A DNA stretch of 20,283 nucleotides from Lacrimispora sp. 210928-DFI.3.58. GTDB taxonomy: Bacteria > Bacillota > Clostridia > Lachnospirales > Lachnospiraceae. Under the pieces are notes generated by a model. That model searched no databases. It was given only the letters and a program-made list of their open reading frames with translations, and was not told where the DNA came from. The stretch spans positions 1 to 20,283 of the forward strand of contig NZ_JAJCIC010000049.1 of NCBI RefSeq assembly GCF_020554865.1. Direction: 5' to 3'. Made by a program: the position numbers and the translations under genes. This document shows positions 8,696 through 16,883 of the stretch, piece after piece. Numbering within the stretch: position 1 is the stretch's first letter; every line of letters starts with the position of its first letter.

Positions 8696-8732
8696 CAAGA
8701 ACAGATACATGGAACAGGAATGGAGCAGGGTG

Positions 8733-9842
8733 ATGCCAGTGAGAACATATCTGAAAACATTCAGAGAGCCGTTTTATCTATTGTTTTTTATACCGCAGTT
8801 TGCCTGCGTATCATGGGGCTGGGGCTCAGCGGACTGGCCCTACAGAGCAGCCTTTGCCGCAGGTATTCCCTTTCTTCTGTTATGTATGGCATGTGAAGAG
8901 TACAGCCTGAGGGAAGCGGTTAAAATGGCGGCGTTTGCCGTCCTTATAGCCTGGGCCTATATGCAGAACAGAAACAGAAGCCTGATACTGGCTTGTATGG
9001 CTGTTTATGGGGTGAAGGGCCTGGATCTGAAGAGAATTTTACGGTGGGCATTTTGGGTCATGCTGATCTGCATGTCCCTGAAGGTGGCCTTGTGCGCAGC
9101 GGGAATTTTGCCGAATAAGGTTTTAGAGCTCCCAAAGGAAAATGGGGTAATGTACATGATTCCCTGCTACGGATACGATACTCCAAATAACCTGTTTTTC
9201 CATCTTGTGACAGTAGTGCTGATGGCAATGGCTCTGTATGGGGATGCTTTCAGATGGCCTGCGCTACTGGTGGTTCTTCTGATGTATGGGGCATACCGTG
9301 TCTTAATCAGCAGAACAGGCTGGCTGTGCTTCCTGGCGCTGGCTGCATTATATCTGTCCGCTTCTTATCTGCATTCAAAGAAAAAAGAGGGCATGCTTTC
9401 CGTACTGCGTATCCTGATGGTGCTTAGCCCGGCATTCCTCTTCCTGCTGAATTTGTTTCTGATCTATCTTCAGAGAACCGGGATGAGGGCAATCGTGGTG
9501 GTCAATGGGCTCCTGAATGGAAGACTGTTTTTTGCAAATGAAGCTTTCGAAAATATAGGGATATCCCTATTGGGAAGCAAAAACGCTGTGCAGCTGGATA
9601 TGCTGTATGCGACCATGCTTTTGAACTATGGGGTGCTATTGTCCATCATTTGTATCGGCGCATATAGTGTGGCGATGTGGAAGCTCCGCAAAAAGAAAGA
9701 AGATTTACTTTTGATCGCGATGACGGTTATGGCAATTTACAGCTTTATGGAGGTAAATGCAATTAATCCTATGTGGAATCCATTTTTACTTTATGTGTCG
9801 GTGACACTATTTGAAACAGATGATTTTACCCTAAAATGTTGA
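8733..9842 (+). CDS. Wzy-like polysaccharide polymerase, copy B
   Basis: A 369-residue polytopic membrane protein with about ten hydrophobic segments. It shares with the 3059-4207 product an ordered series of elements: PNN after a helix (HPNG in copy A), ISRTG (YSNTG), a loop starting NGRLFFANEAF at Gly263-Arg264 (GRFHWANEHL), GISLLGSKN (GLSLWGKSL) and LLNYG (LLCYG). The two therefore look like distant members of one polymerase family. I chose ATG 8733 because GGAG (8722-8725) precedes it by 7 nt. In-frame ATGs at 8709 and 8634 are possible; the latter would overlap the previous gene by 62 nt and add a hydrophilic N-terminus. A polymerase in mid-operon is normal; a second one close by is not. 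Confidence 0.7.
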   Translation: MPVRTYLKTFREPFYLLFFIPQFACVSWGWGSADWPYRAAFAAGIPFLLLCMACEEYSLREAVKMAAFAVLIAWAYMQNRNRSLILACMAVYGVKGLDLKRILRWAFWVMLICMSLKVALCAAGILPNKVLELPKENGVMYMIPCYGYDTPNNLFFHLVTVVLMAMALYGDAFRWPALLVVLLMYGAYRVLISRTGWLCFLALAALYLSASYLHSKKKEGMLSVLRILMVLSPAFLFLLNLFLIYLQRTGMRAIVVVNGLLNGRLFFANEAFENIGISLLGSKNAVQLDMLYATMLLNYGVLLSIICIGAYSVAMWKLRKKKEDLLLIAMTVMAIYSFMEVNAINPMWNPFLLYVSVTLFETDDFTLKC

Positions 9843-9867
9843 ACTTCTATGGGAATAATGCTAAGAT
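9839..9867 (+). promoter_or_regulatory. Possible internal promoter before the rhamnosyltransferase-like gene
   Basis: TTGAAC (9839-9844), overlapping the stop codon of the upstream gene, is followed after 17 nt by TAAGAT (9862-9867), with TGC just before it as an extended -10. The segment AATGCTA is shared with the promoter at 4223-4251. It sits in a 76-nt gap, the longest between the co-directional genes after 4292. Box matches are moderate, four of six each. Confidence 0.35.
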
Positions 9868-9918
9868 GGATCTGGTTTGGATTCTCAGAGACTGATAGAT
9901 TGCAGGAGAGGAAATATC

Positions 9919-11124
9919 ATGCAGCACGTATATATCGTTGGAGCAAAGGGCGTGTCATTTTATGGCGGTTATGAGAGCTTTGTTCAGAAATTATTGGAAT
10001 ACCATAAGGATAAGAAAGAGATTCAATATCATGTTGCATGTAAAGCAAACGGTGAAGGCAGTATGGATGTGTCCAGATTGGAGGGTGCGTCTGAAATTCG
10101 CGGCCAAAGATTCACATACTGCAATGCAGATTGTTTTCTGGTACAGGTTCCGGAGTGGCTGCGGTCTGCACAGGCGATTGTCTATGATGTTGATGCATTG
10201 AAGAAATGCTGCAGGCATATTGAGGAAAATCGGATAGAGCACGCGATCGTGTATATTCTGGCATGCAGGATTGGTCCGTTTGTGCATAAATACGTAGATA
10301 AGATACATGGTCTGGGGGGGAAGGTATACCTTAATCCAGATGGTCACGAGTGGAAGCGCGCAAAGTGGTCAGCCCCCATCCGTAGGTATTGGAAAGAATC
10401 CGAAAGGCTGATGGTAAAGCATGCAGACCTTGTAATCTGCGACAGTACTGCTATTGAAAAATATATCCAAAGGGAATATAAGCAATACCGGCCTAACACC
10501 ACATATATAGCTTATGGGGCAGAAACGAAAAAGAGCACATTAGCGGATGAAGATCAAAAATATGTGAGCTGGCTGCACAAACACGAAATCAGGTCAGGAT
10601 TTTACACAATGATCGGAAGATGCGTTCCGGAGAACAATTTTGAAACCATCATCTGCGAATTCATGAAAAGCAGGACTACCAAGGATCTGGTGATTATTAC
10701 AACAAATAATCCGGGATTACTTGATGAATTGGAAAATAAACTGCATTACAGAAAAGATAAGAGAATCAAATTTGTTGGAACGGTATATGATCAGGAGCTG
10801 CTGACAAAGATAAGGGAAAATGCGTTCGGCTACTTTCACGGACACTCCGTAGGGGGGACAAACCCTTCCTTATTAGAAGCGCTTGGAAGCACAAAATTAA
10901 ACCTTCTTTATGAAGTTGAATTTAATAGGGAGGTTGCAGAGGACGCGGCACTTTATTGGAATTTAGATGAAGGAAATCTGGCGGCATTAATTGACCAGGC
11001 GGACCAGATGACGCCGGCTGAACTGGAAGCATTGGGAAACAAAGCAAAAGAACGGATTCGATCTGCATATTCATGGGAATCCATATCAGATAAATATTTG
11101 TGCCAATTTATTAGTAAGGAATAA
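9919..11124 (+). CDS. DUF1972 / Cps2T-like rhamnosyltransferase (GT4)
   Basis: A 401-residue GT-B protein with an N-terminal DUF1972 domain (PF09314). It begins QHVYIVGAKGVSFYGGYESF, in which IVG.KG....GG.E.F is the family signature. The C-terminal half carries GHSVGGTNPSLLEAL (residues 308-322), highly typical of the Cps2T/WchF group of pneumococcal capsule loci, which form a beta-1,4 L-rhamnose linkage. Other visible elements are YLNPDGHEWKRAKWS and ADLVICDSTAIEKYI. By family it would use dTDP-L-rhamnose, so the polymer may contain rhamnose; no rmlABCD genes lie in the window. ATG 9919 is supported by AGGAGAGG (9904-9911); an upstream in-frame TTG at 9877 has no ribosome site. Confidence 0.85.
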   Translation: MQHVYIVGAKGVSFYGGYESFVQKLLEYHKDKKEIQYHVACKANGEGSMDVSRLEGASEIRGQRFTYCNADCFLVQVPEWLRSAQAIVYDVDALKKCCRHIEENRIEHAIVYILACRIGPFVHKYVDKIHGLGGKVYLNPDGHEWKRAKWSAPIRRYWKESERLMVKHADLVICDSTAIEKYIQREYKQYRPNTTYIAYGAETKKSTLADEDQKYVSWLHKHEIRSGFYTMIGRCVPENNFETIICEFMKSRTTKDLVIITTNNPGLLDELENKLHYRKDKRIKFVGTVYDQELLTKIRENAFGYFHGHSVGGTNPSLLEALGSTKLNLLYEVEFNREVAEDAALYWNLDEGNLAALIDQADQMTPAELEALGNKAKERIRSAYSWESISDKYLCQFISKE

Positions 11125-11151
11125 GCTGTGGAAGATAAATGAGGATTTCAT

Positions 11152-12279
11152 ATGAGAGTAGGAATTGATGGGCATATGCTTGGTGACCGTTCCGGAGGGA
11201 ATGAAAGCTATTATACCAATATATTAAATAATATGTATCCCGTTAAAGATATGGAACTATTTCTTTTTGTGAAAAAAGGAGTATCTGCAGCAGCATTTGC
11301 AGATAGATTTACAATCATAGAGTTTGAAGAAACAGGCGCTTTCAAAAGAAATTTTATTGAACTGCCTAAACTATGCAAAAAATATAAACTGGATTTGCTG
11401 CATACGCAATATTTCATCCCCTTTCGATGTCCATGCCCGATTGTATGTACGATACATGATATTTGCTTTGAACATTATAAAGATATCTTTACCAAAAAGG
11501 AATATATCAGGCAGAAGCTGCTGATTCCTTATGCGGCAAAGCATTCTCAAAAGATATTTACTGTTTCGGAGAATGCCAAGAAAGACATTGCAGATCATTA
11601 TGGAGTGGAAGAGGACAACATCATTGTGACGTACAATGCAGTGAACAATGATTTTTGCGTGCTTACCCCGGAAGAATTGGAAGAGGACAAGCTGCGTGTA
11701 CAATTTGGTATTGGAGATTCGAGATATATATTAAGCGTTGGAAATCTTCAGCCCAGAAAAAATCTGCCCCGGCTAATCAGAGCTTTTTCAAAAATGGAAA
11801 AGGAAATGGATGAAAACATTAAGCTGGTAATCGTTGGGAAAAAAGCGTGGATGTTTGATGGCATTCTGAAAGAGGCATGTAATCAAACGGATAAAATTAT
11901 TTTCACAGATTATGTGACAAACAAAGATTTAGTCCGCTTATATAATGCGGCAGCATGTTTTGTTTATCCGTCATTTTTTGAGGGATTTGGAATACCGCCC
12001 TTAGAAGCAATGGCATGCGGAACGCCAGTTGCAGTGTCAAATAAAACTTCATTGCCGGAAGTAGTAGGAAATGCCGGAAGCTATTTTGATCCTTTTGAAG
12101 AGGATGAAATAATGGAAGCAATGAGAAAAATGTTAAGGAAGGATTACTGCTCGGCGGATTTAAAGGAAAAAATGAAAAAGCAGGCAGAACGTTTTTCATG
12201 GAAAGAATCTTCAAGGCTTATAGTGAACACATATATGGATGTTGTTGAAAAAAAAGATGAGGATGTACAGTTATGCTAA
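11152..12279 (+). CDS. Glycosyltransferase family 4
   Basis: A 375-residue GT-B protein with a textbook GT4 plan. MRVGIDGHMLGDRSGGNESY forms the first strand and glycine loop, with CTIHDICFEHY and IFTVSENAKKDI in the acceptor domain. YILSVGNLQPRKNLPRLIRA marks the start of the donor domain. EGFGIPPLE (Glu277, Glu285) is the EX7E donor motif, followed by AMACGTPVAVSN and SLPEV. Proteins with this exact arrangement include capsule mannosyl- and rhamnosyltransferases; the donor is undetermined. The ATG is preceded by GAGGA, and the gene lies 27 nt after the previous stop and overlaps the following GT4 by 7 nt. Its A/T-rich codon use differs from the GT4 genes at 6.5-8.7 kb. Confidence 0.92.
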   Translation: MRVGIDGHMLGDRSGGNESYYTNILNNMYPVKDMELFLFVKKGVSAAAFADRFTIIEFEETGAFKRNFIELPKLCKKYKLDLLHTQYFIPFRCPCPIVCTIHDICFEHYKDIFTKKEYIRQKLLIPYAAKHSQKIFTVSENAKKDIADHYGVEEDNIIVTYNAVNNDFCVLTPEELEEDKLRVQFGIGDSRYILSVGNLQPRKNLPRLIRAFSKMEKEMDENIKLVIVGKKAWMFDGILKEACNQTDKIIFTDYVTNKDLVRLYNAAACFVYPSFFEGFGIPPLEAMACGTPVAVSNKTSLPEVVGNAGSYFDPFEEDEIMEAMRKMLRKDYCSADLKEKMKKQAERFSWKESSRLIVNTYMDVVEKKDEDVQLC

Positions 12280-13583
12280 ATGTACTTTGGATTGCATTTC
12301 AGCCAATACCGATCATCACGCAGACATTAAAATTAGGTGATAATGTTGCGACCGGGGGTTGGCTTCAGGGAGCTGCAGATATTGTATGCAGTCATGATGA
12401 GATCAGCCTGTCCTATTGCTTTCAGCATGAAGAGCCTTGCGAGGGAAAAGCAGGCAGGATATCTTATTATACGATGGGAGTTGTGCCAGAGGTACATAGT
12501 AGAGATATCACTGCATACAGAGAAGAAGATTTTAATCGATTTAAGGAGATTATAGAAAAAGTTCAGCCGGATATCATTCATATTTATGGAACAGAAAAGT
12601 GGTTTCAAAGGCAATTCGTATTGATGGCAAATGATCTGGGATTGCTTGAAAAAACGGTAGTGTGGATACAGGGGTTAGTAGGTTTTTGTGCACATTGCTA
12701 TACGGATGGCCTGAGTGTCAGGCAATTCAAAAAAAAGACATTTTGGGAACTTATACGCGGAACGAATGTGGAAGGCATACAAAAAAGATTGGCATTGAAT
12801 GGTCAAAGTGAAATCAGGATACTTAAGCTCCTTAAAAATGTATTTGTAAGGACGGAATGGGATAGTGCCTGCTGCAAAGCGATAAATCCCAATTTGACAT
12901 TGCATTTTTGTAATGAAACACTTCGCCCGGCTTTTTTTGAAAATAAGGTCTGGAAGAAGGAAAAGGTTAAAAAACACAGCATTTTTATGAGTCAGTATGG
13001 GACTCCGATTAAAGGGTATCATCAGATGCTGAAGGCACTTCCGATTATATTGAAAGAATTTCCAGATACTGTCCTTTATACTACAGGAGCGGATTTATTG
13101 AATCCATCGGATTCCCTAATGAGAAAATTAAGGGAGCCGAGCTACATTAAGGTATTAAGAGAAGAAATAAAGGAAAATAGACTGGAACAACATGTAAGAT
13201 TTTTGGGAACGCTTCAGGGAGAAGAAATGCGTGATCAATATTTAGCTTCACACGTATTTGTATCGGCTTCATTGATAGAAAATTCACCTAATTCAGTCGG
13301 AGAAGCAATGATACTTGGAGTTCCTACTGTTGCATCGGATGTCGGAGGCGTTTCAAGTATGATGACGCATAGAGAAGAGGGACTTTTGTATCCATTTAAT
13401 GAGTATGCAGTTTTAGCCGAATATGTGTGCAGAATATTCCGCGATGATACATTAGCTGCAGAAATATCACAAAAGGCAAGAAAAAGAGCGCTGGATACGC
13501 ATAATAAGGAGAACAATTACAGGACTCTTCTAAAATGTTATCAGCAGATGATAAATGGTTTGGAGAAACAAGATCGTGAATGA
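12273..13583 (+). CDS. Glycosyltransferase family 4 (IENSPNS subgroup)
   Basis: A 436-residue GT-B protein, longer than the other GT4s here. The N-terminal region has VLWIAFQPIPIITQTL and VQPDIIHIYGTEKWFQRQFV. The mid-region FVRTEWDSACCKAINPN precedes the interdomain hinge, followed by FMSQYGTPIKGYHQMLKALP in the donor domain. The donor motif is IENSPNSVGEAM with Glu336 and Glu344 in EX7E spacing, then LGVPTVASDVGG. This variant motif is common in GT4s of anaerobe polysaccharide loci. The start overlaps the previous gene by 7 nt and is preceded by GAGGATG, consistent with coupled translation. The donor and acceptor sugars are not determined. Confidence 0.88.
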   Translation: MLNVLWIAFQPIPIITQTLKLGDNVATGGWLQGAADIVCSHDEISLSYCFQHEEPCEGKAGRISYYTMGVVPEVHSRDITAYREEDFNRFKEIIEKVQPDIIHIYGTEKWFQRQFVLMANDLGLLEKTVVWIQGLVGFCAHCYTDGLSVRQFKKKTFWELIRGTNVEGIQKRLALNGQSEIRILKLLKNVFVRTEWDSACCKAINPNLTLHFCNETLRPAFFENKVWKKEKVKKHSIFMSQYGTPIKGYHQMLKALPIILKEFPDTVLYTTGADLLNPSDSLMRKLREPSYIKVLREEIKENRLEQHVRFLGTLQGEEMRDQYLASHVFVSASLIENSPNSVGEAMILGVPTVASDVGGVSSMMTHREEGLLYPFNEYAVLAEYVCRIFRDDTLAAEISQKARKRALDTHNKENNYRTLLKCYQQMINGLEKQDRE

Positions 13584-14514
13584 CTATAATGTGATTATAA
13601 TGGTTACAGAGGATCACCTTCCAATGATGGAGAAGATGATTCCATTTTGTAAACAAAATATAAGTCCTAAACGGATTTATGTTGTGGCAGCCTCGAAAAT
13701 CCAACAGAAAATTGAAGCAATAGAAGATGTGATTTTTATAGATGAGGATCAGGTCTATGACGGCTTAAATTACAGCACAGTGATGAATCTGATGGAGAAA
13801 AGAACGGGCGAGAGAAAACGGGCGGGTTGGTATTTACAGCAGTTTTTAAAAATGGCCTGGTCATATAAATGTGAGGAAAAGTGCTATATTGTATTAGATG
13901 CAGATACATTTGTGCTGAATCCAATCGGCTTTACAGAGCAGGAAAAATATTGCTTTACACCGAAATGTGAATATCACCAACCGTATTTTGATACAATAAA
14001 GAAGCTGTTTCAAGGAAGCATTTATAAAAAAGCCGAGTTTTCTTTTATTGCCGAAAATATGATTTTTGATTGTGCAATTATGAGGCAAATGATTTCGGAA
14101 ATAGAGGGAAACGCTCTCATTGAGGGTGATACCTTTTTTGAGAAGATCATTCATTCAATAAAGCAGGAAGACTTATTAGGTTCGGGCTTTAGCGAGTTTG
14201 AAACCTATGGCAATTATATTTATATAAAGTATCCTGATTTAGTAAAGGCAAGAAAACTGCGGACTATGCGGGAATCGTTAGTATTACTGGGAGGTAATCC
14301 GTCTGCCGGACAGCTAAAATGGGCGTCAAATGACTATGATATTATTTCTGTTGAATCTATTCACTATAAAAGGACACTGGTAACATGGCTGACATCCAAA
14401 GAGTGGTTCAGACGTAGGATTTCAATGAAAAAACTTGCGCAAATAAGACATAAGATTAGAACAGTATATCGGCGGCTGCTAAGAAAAGAGGATTTTGTAT
14501 TTGAAGAATATTAA
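13576..14514 (+). CDS. DUF6492-like putative glycosyltransferase
   Basis: A protein of about 312 residues resembling the DUF6492 family. It begins with a strand-helix unit, NDYNVIIMVTEDHLPMMEKM, and contains GWYLQQFLKMAW followed by YIVLDADTFVLNP. The last of these holds a DXD motif (Asp108, Asp110) as used by GT-A glycosyltransferases to bind a metal and nucleotide sugar. A C-terminal segment rich in arginine and lysine (about residues 272-305) could associate with the membrane. No experimental function is known to me for this family, so the glycosyltransferase role is inferred from DXD and context. Start choice: GTG 13576 has GGAG (13562-13565) 10 nt upstream and overlaps the previous gene by 8 nt; ATG 13555 has no ribosome site and a 29-nt overlap but remains possible. 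Confidence 0.75.
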   Translation: MNDYNVIIMVTEDHLPMMEKMIPFCKQNISPKRIYVVAASKIQQKIEAIEDVIFIDEDQVYDGLNYSTVMNLMEKRTGERKRAGWYLQQFLKMAWSYKCEEKCYIVLDADTFVLNPIGFTEQEKYCFTPKCEYHQPYFDTIKKLFQGSIYKKAEFSFIAENMIFDCAIMRQMISEIEGNALIEGDTFFEKIIHSIKQEDLLGSGFSEFETYGNYIYIKYPDLVKARKLRTMRESLVLLGGNPSAGQLKWASNDYDIISVESIHYKRTLVTWLTSKEWFRRRISMKKLAQIRHKIRTVYRRLLRKEDFVFEEY

Positions 14515-14554
14515 AAATTGCCTGAATTTATTATTGGAATGGTAGGTGAAAACA

Positions 14555-15331
14555 ATGAATTTTATAAAGAAAAATATCTTAAAGGCTATCATGAAAATTG
14601 ATGAGCATACGGCTCTTATAGTTAGCGCAGCACAATTGCACCAAAAGACATTTCTTCCGTATAAAAACTATTGCCATGGGGAAAGGGATGTGGTGGTATG
14701 CGGAGCAGGACCCTCGCTGCAAAAATACCAGCCTATTGAAGGCGCAGTTCATATAGCAGTTAACAGGTCATTTTTATATGAGAAGGTGGATTTTGATTTT
14801 ATATTTGCGCAGGATTATGATGGAATTCGGATGTGTCAAAATGAATTGGTTCAGTATCGTCCCGGCAAATGCGTGAAGATGCTGGGAGCCAAACATAATA
14901 TAGATGCAAAGACGATACCAGAGTCGCTGGCAATTAAATGTAATGCCCTGAGATTTTATATGGATTATCAAATTTATCTGGATGGATATGGAAGCAAGCT
15001 TGTCAGGGATATCGAATTGAGACCGATAGGCGGAATGCCGAATGTCGGCATGTCAGTTATGCAGCTGGCTTTATACATGAATCCACGGAGGCTCTTTATT
15101 GTTGGGTGTGATATGAGCGGTACTCATTTTGTCCCAGGTCATCAGACGAAGGAAGAGCTTGCGGCCGAAAAAAAGCAGTATGATGCCTATTGGAAAGATG
15201 GTAATCAGAAACTATTGGATAAATGGAAAGAAATTAAGGAATTTGCCCAAGCTTATTATCCAGAGACGGAGATTATTTCGGTTAATCCGGTTGGCCTTAA
15301 GGGGATGTTTCATGATATTTATCAGGAGTAG
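14555..15331 (+). CDS. GT42/MptE-like (DUF115-type) putative CMP-sugar transferase
   Basis: A 258-residue soluble protein. The N-terminal core reads VVVCGAGPSL (Gly50-Leu55), then AVHIAVNRSFLYEKVDFDFIF and AQDYDG. The second half has GMPNVGMSVMQLALYMNPRR followed by LFIVGCDMSG (Asp186). The G.GPSL opening and the late I.G.D element are typical of DUF115/MptE-like proteins and of GT42 sialyltransferases such as Cst-II (GNGPSLKEID). It may therefore bind a nucleotide, perhaps CMP-sugar. The context supports this: a cytidylyltransferase gene lies 1.5 kb downstream. A pterin pyrophosphokinase role seems unlikely in a capsule locus. ATG 14555 has AGGTG (14544-14548) 6 nt before it; an in-frame GTG at 14546 is the alternative. 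The function is inference; the fold family is moderately sure. Confidence 0.65.
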   Translation: MNFIKKNILKAIMKIDEHTALIVSAAQLHQKTFLPYKNYCHGERDVVVCGAGPSLQKYQPIEGAVHIAVNRSFLYEKVDFDFIFAQDYDGIRMCQNELVQYRPGKCVKMLGAKHNIDAKTIPESLAIKCNALRFYMDYQIYLDGYGSKLVRDIELRPIGGMPNVGMSVMQLALYMNPRRLFIVGCDMSGTHFVPGHQTKEELAAEKKQYDAYWKDGNQKLLDKWKEIKEFAQAYYPETEIISVNPVGLKGMFHDIYQE

Positions 15332-15342
15332 AATGCATCAGT

Positions 15343-16869
15343 ATGGGTGAAAGTAGAACGAAGAATGTAAAAAGAAACATGGTATACGGATTGATTAATA
15401 AGATAATTATTCTAGGCTTTCCATTCGTAATCCGTACAATAATTCTATACAAATTGGGAGCAGAATATTTAGGGCTGAGCAGCTTATTTTCATCCATATT
15501 ACAGGTTCTTAATATGGCAGAATTAGGATTCTCCTCCGCTATAACCTTTAATTTATATAAGCCGATGGCAGAAAATGATACGGATAAAATTTGTGCATTA
15601 ATGGCACTATATAGAAAGATATATAAAATTATTGGCATAGGTATTTTAGTTATTGGTACTGCTATTATTCCGCTATTACCCAGATTGATAAAAGGGGAGT
15701 GCCCTTCGGATATTAATATATATTTATTATATCTTATTTACTTGGCCAACACATCTATCAGCTATTTGTTTTTTGCATATAAAAACGTTTTGCTGACAGC
15801 ATCACAGAGACAGGATGTTTTAAATAATATAGATACTGTACTTGTTATTATTAGAAGCATTATTCAAATATCCCTTTTATGTATAGTATCTAATTATTAT
15901 GTTTATATTATATGGAACCCCATTATTACATTAATCAACAATTTAGCTGTGGCATATATAACGAACAAGAGATTTCCGAATTATGTATGCAGAGGGAAAT
16001 TGGATAGGGATGAAATCAGATCAATTGTACAATTGGTTGAGGGTTCAGCTATTGGAAAAATTGGATTGGTTGCACGGAATTCTTTTGATAGCATTATACT
16101 GTCAGCTTTTTTAGGTCTAGTTGATGTGGCAATATATTCTAATTATTTTTATATATTGAATGCGGTAGGAAGTATGACTTCTACTACCATACAATCAATC
16201 ACAGCAAGTGTTGGAAATAGTATAGCAACGGAATCTGTAGAGAAAAATTATTATGATTTCAAGAGGTTAAATTTTTACTATAATTGGATATGCTCCTGGT
16301 GTACAATCTGCATGCTATGTCTTTATCAGCCATTTATGAAGATATGGGCGGGAGTGGATTTGTGTGCAGATTTTATTACAGTCATATTATTTTGTGTTTA
16401 TTTTTACATTGGCCAAATAGGGCAGATTAGAGCTGCATATGCGACTGCATCTGGCATATGGTGGGAATTTAGATATCTGCAGATAGGCGAAATGATAGGG
16501 AATTTTTCTCTTAATTTGTTATTTGGTTATTTTTGGGGGATGAAGGGAATTATTTTAGCTACAATAATTACAGTTTTTATTTTTTCTTTTGTGGGAACTG
16601 GAAAGAAAACGATTAATATCTATTTTCAAAAAGGTGCAAAGGAATATTTTGTGAATTGTGTTATTTATTCAATTGCAACAATATTGGGAGCAGCGCTTAC
16701 ATATACAATTTGTTTATTTGTGCATGGAAGCGACTTCATGGTGCTTTTACTTCGGATGGCAATATGTTGTGTTGTCCCAAATGCATTCTTTTTAATTGTA
16801 GCAGCTAAAAGTGAAATTTATAGAAGCTATATGGCACAGTTTGTTAATGTTATCAAGATAAAAAAATAA
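15343..16869 (+). CDS. wzx: Wzx-type polysaccharide flippase (MOP superfamily)
   Basis: A 508-residue protein with about 12-14 membrane helices. The N-terminus SRTKNVKRNMVYGLINK leads into the first helix, and YKLGAEYLGLSSLFSSILQV and LNMAELGFSSAITFNLYKP follow. This is the standard N-terminal signature of Wzx/PST transporters in Firmicute capsule loci. It flips the undecaprenyl-linked repeat unit from the inner to the outer face of the membrane for polymerisation. Charged residues sit in short loops and no enzymatic domain is present. The DNA is among the most A/T-rich of the window (15 G/C in 60 at 16561-16620). The ATG at 15343 has its AGGAG (15324-15328) 14 nt upstream, longer than ideal, with a five-codon ORF in between. 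Confidence 0.92.
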   Translation: MGESRTKNVKRNMVYGLINKIIILGFPFVIRTIILYKLGAEYLGLSSLFSSILQVLNMAELGFSSAITFNLYKPMAENDTDKICALMALYRKIYKIIGIGILVIGTAIIPLLPRLIKGECPSDINIYLLYLIYLANTSISYLFFAYKNVLLTASQRQDVLNNIDTVLVIIRSIIQISLLCIVSNYYVYIIWNPIITLINNLAVAYITNKRFPNYVCRGKLDRDEIRSIVQLVEGSAIGKIGLVARNSFDSIILSAFLGLVDVAIYSNYFYILNAVGSMTSTTIQSITASVGNSIATESVEKNYYDFKRLNFYYNWICSWCTICMLCLYQPFMKIWAGVDLCADFITVILFCVYFYIGQIGQIRAAYATASGIWWEFRYLQIGEMIGNFSLNLLFGYFWGMKGIILATIITVFIFSFVGTGKKTINIYFQKGAKEYFVNCVIYSIATILGAALTYTICLFVHGSDFMVLLLRMAICCVVPNAFFLIVAAKSEIYRSYMAQFVNVIKIKK

Positions 16870-16883
16870 AAGGAGACTATAGT

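Noticed and set aside
8634..8732. N-terminal extension of the second polymerase-like protein from ATG 8634
   Set aside because: It would overlap the previous gene by 62 nt, has no ribosome site and adds a hydrophilic stretch. ATG 8733 has GGAG at ideal spacing.
9991..10347. 118-codon open frame on the minus strand
   Set aside because: It lies wholly inside the Cps2T-like gene, has no family motif or ribosome site, and is a shadow of that coding frame.
14555..15331. 6-hydroxymethylpterin pyrophosphokinase (folate pathway)
   Set aside because: Only the general MptE/DUF115 fold resemblance supports it; the neighbouring genes are all for glycan assembly.
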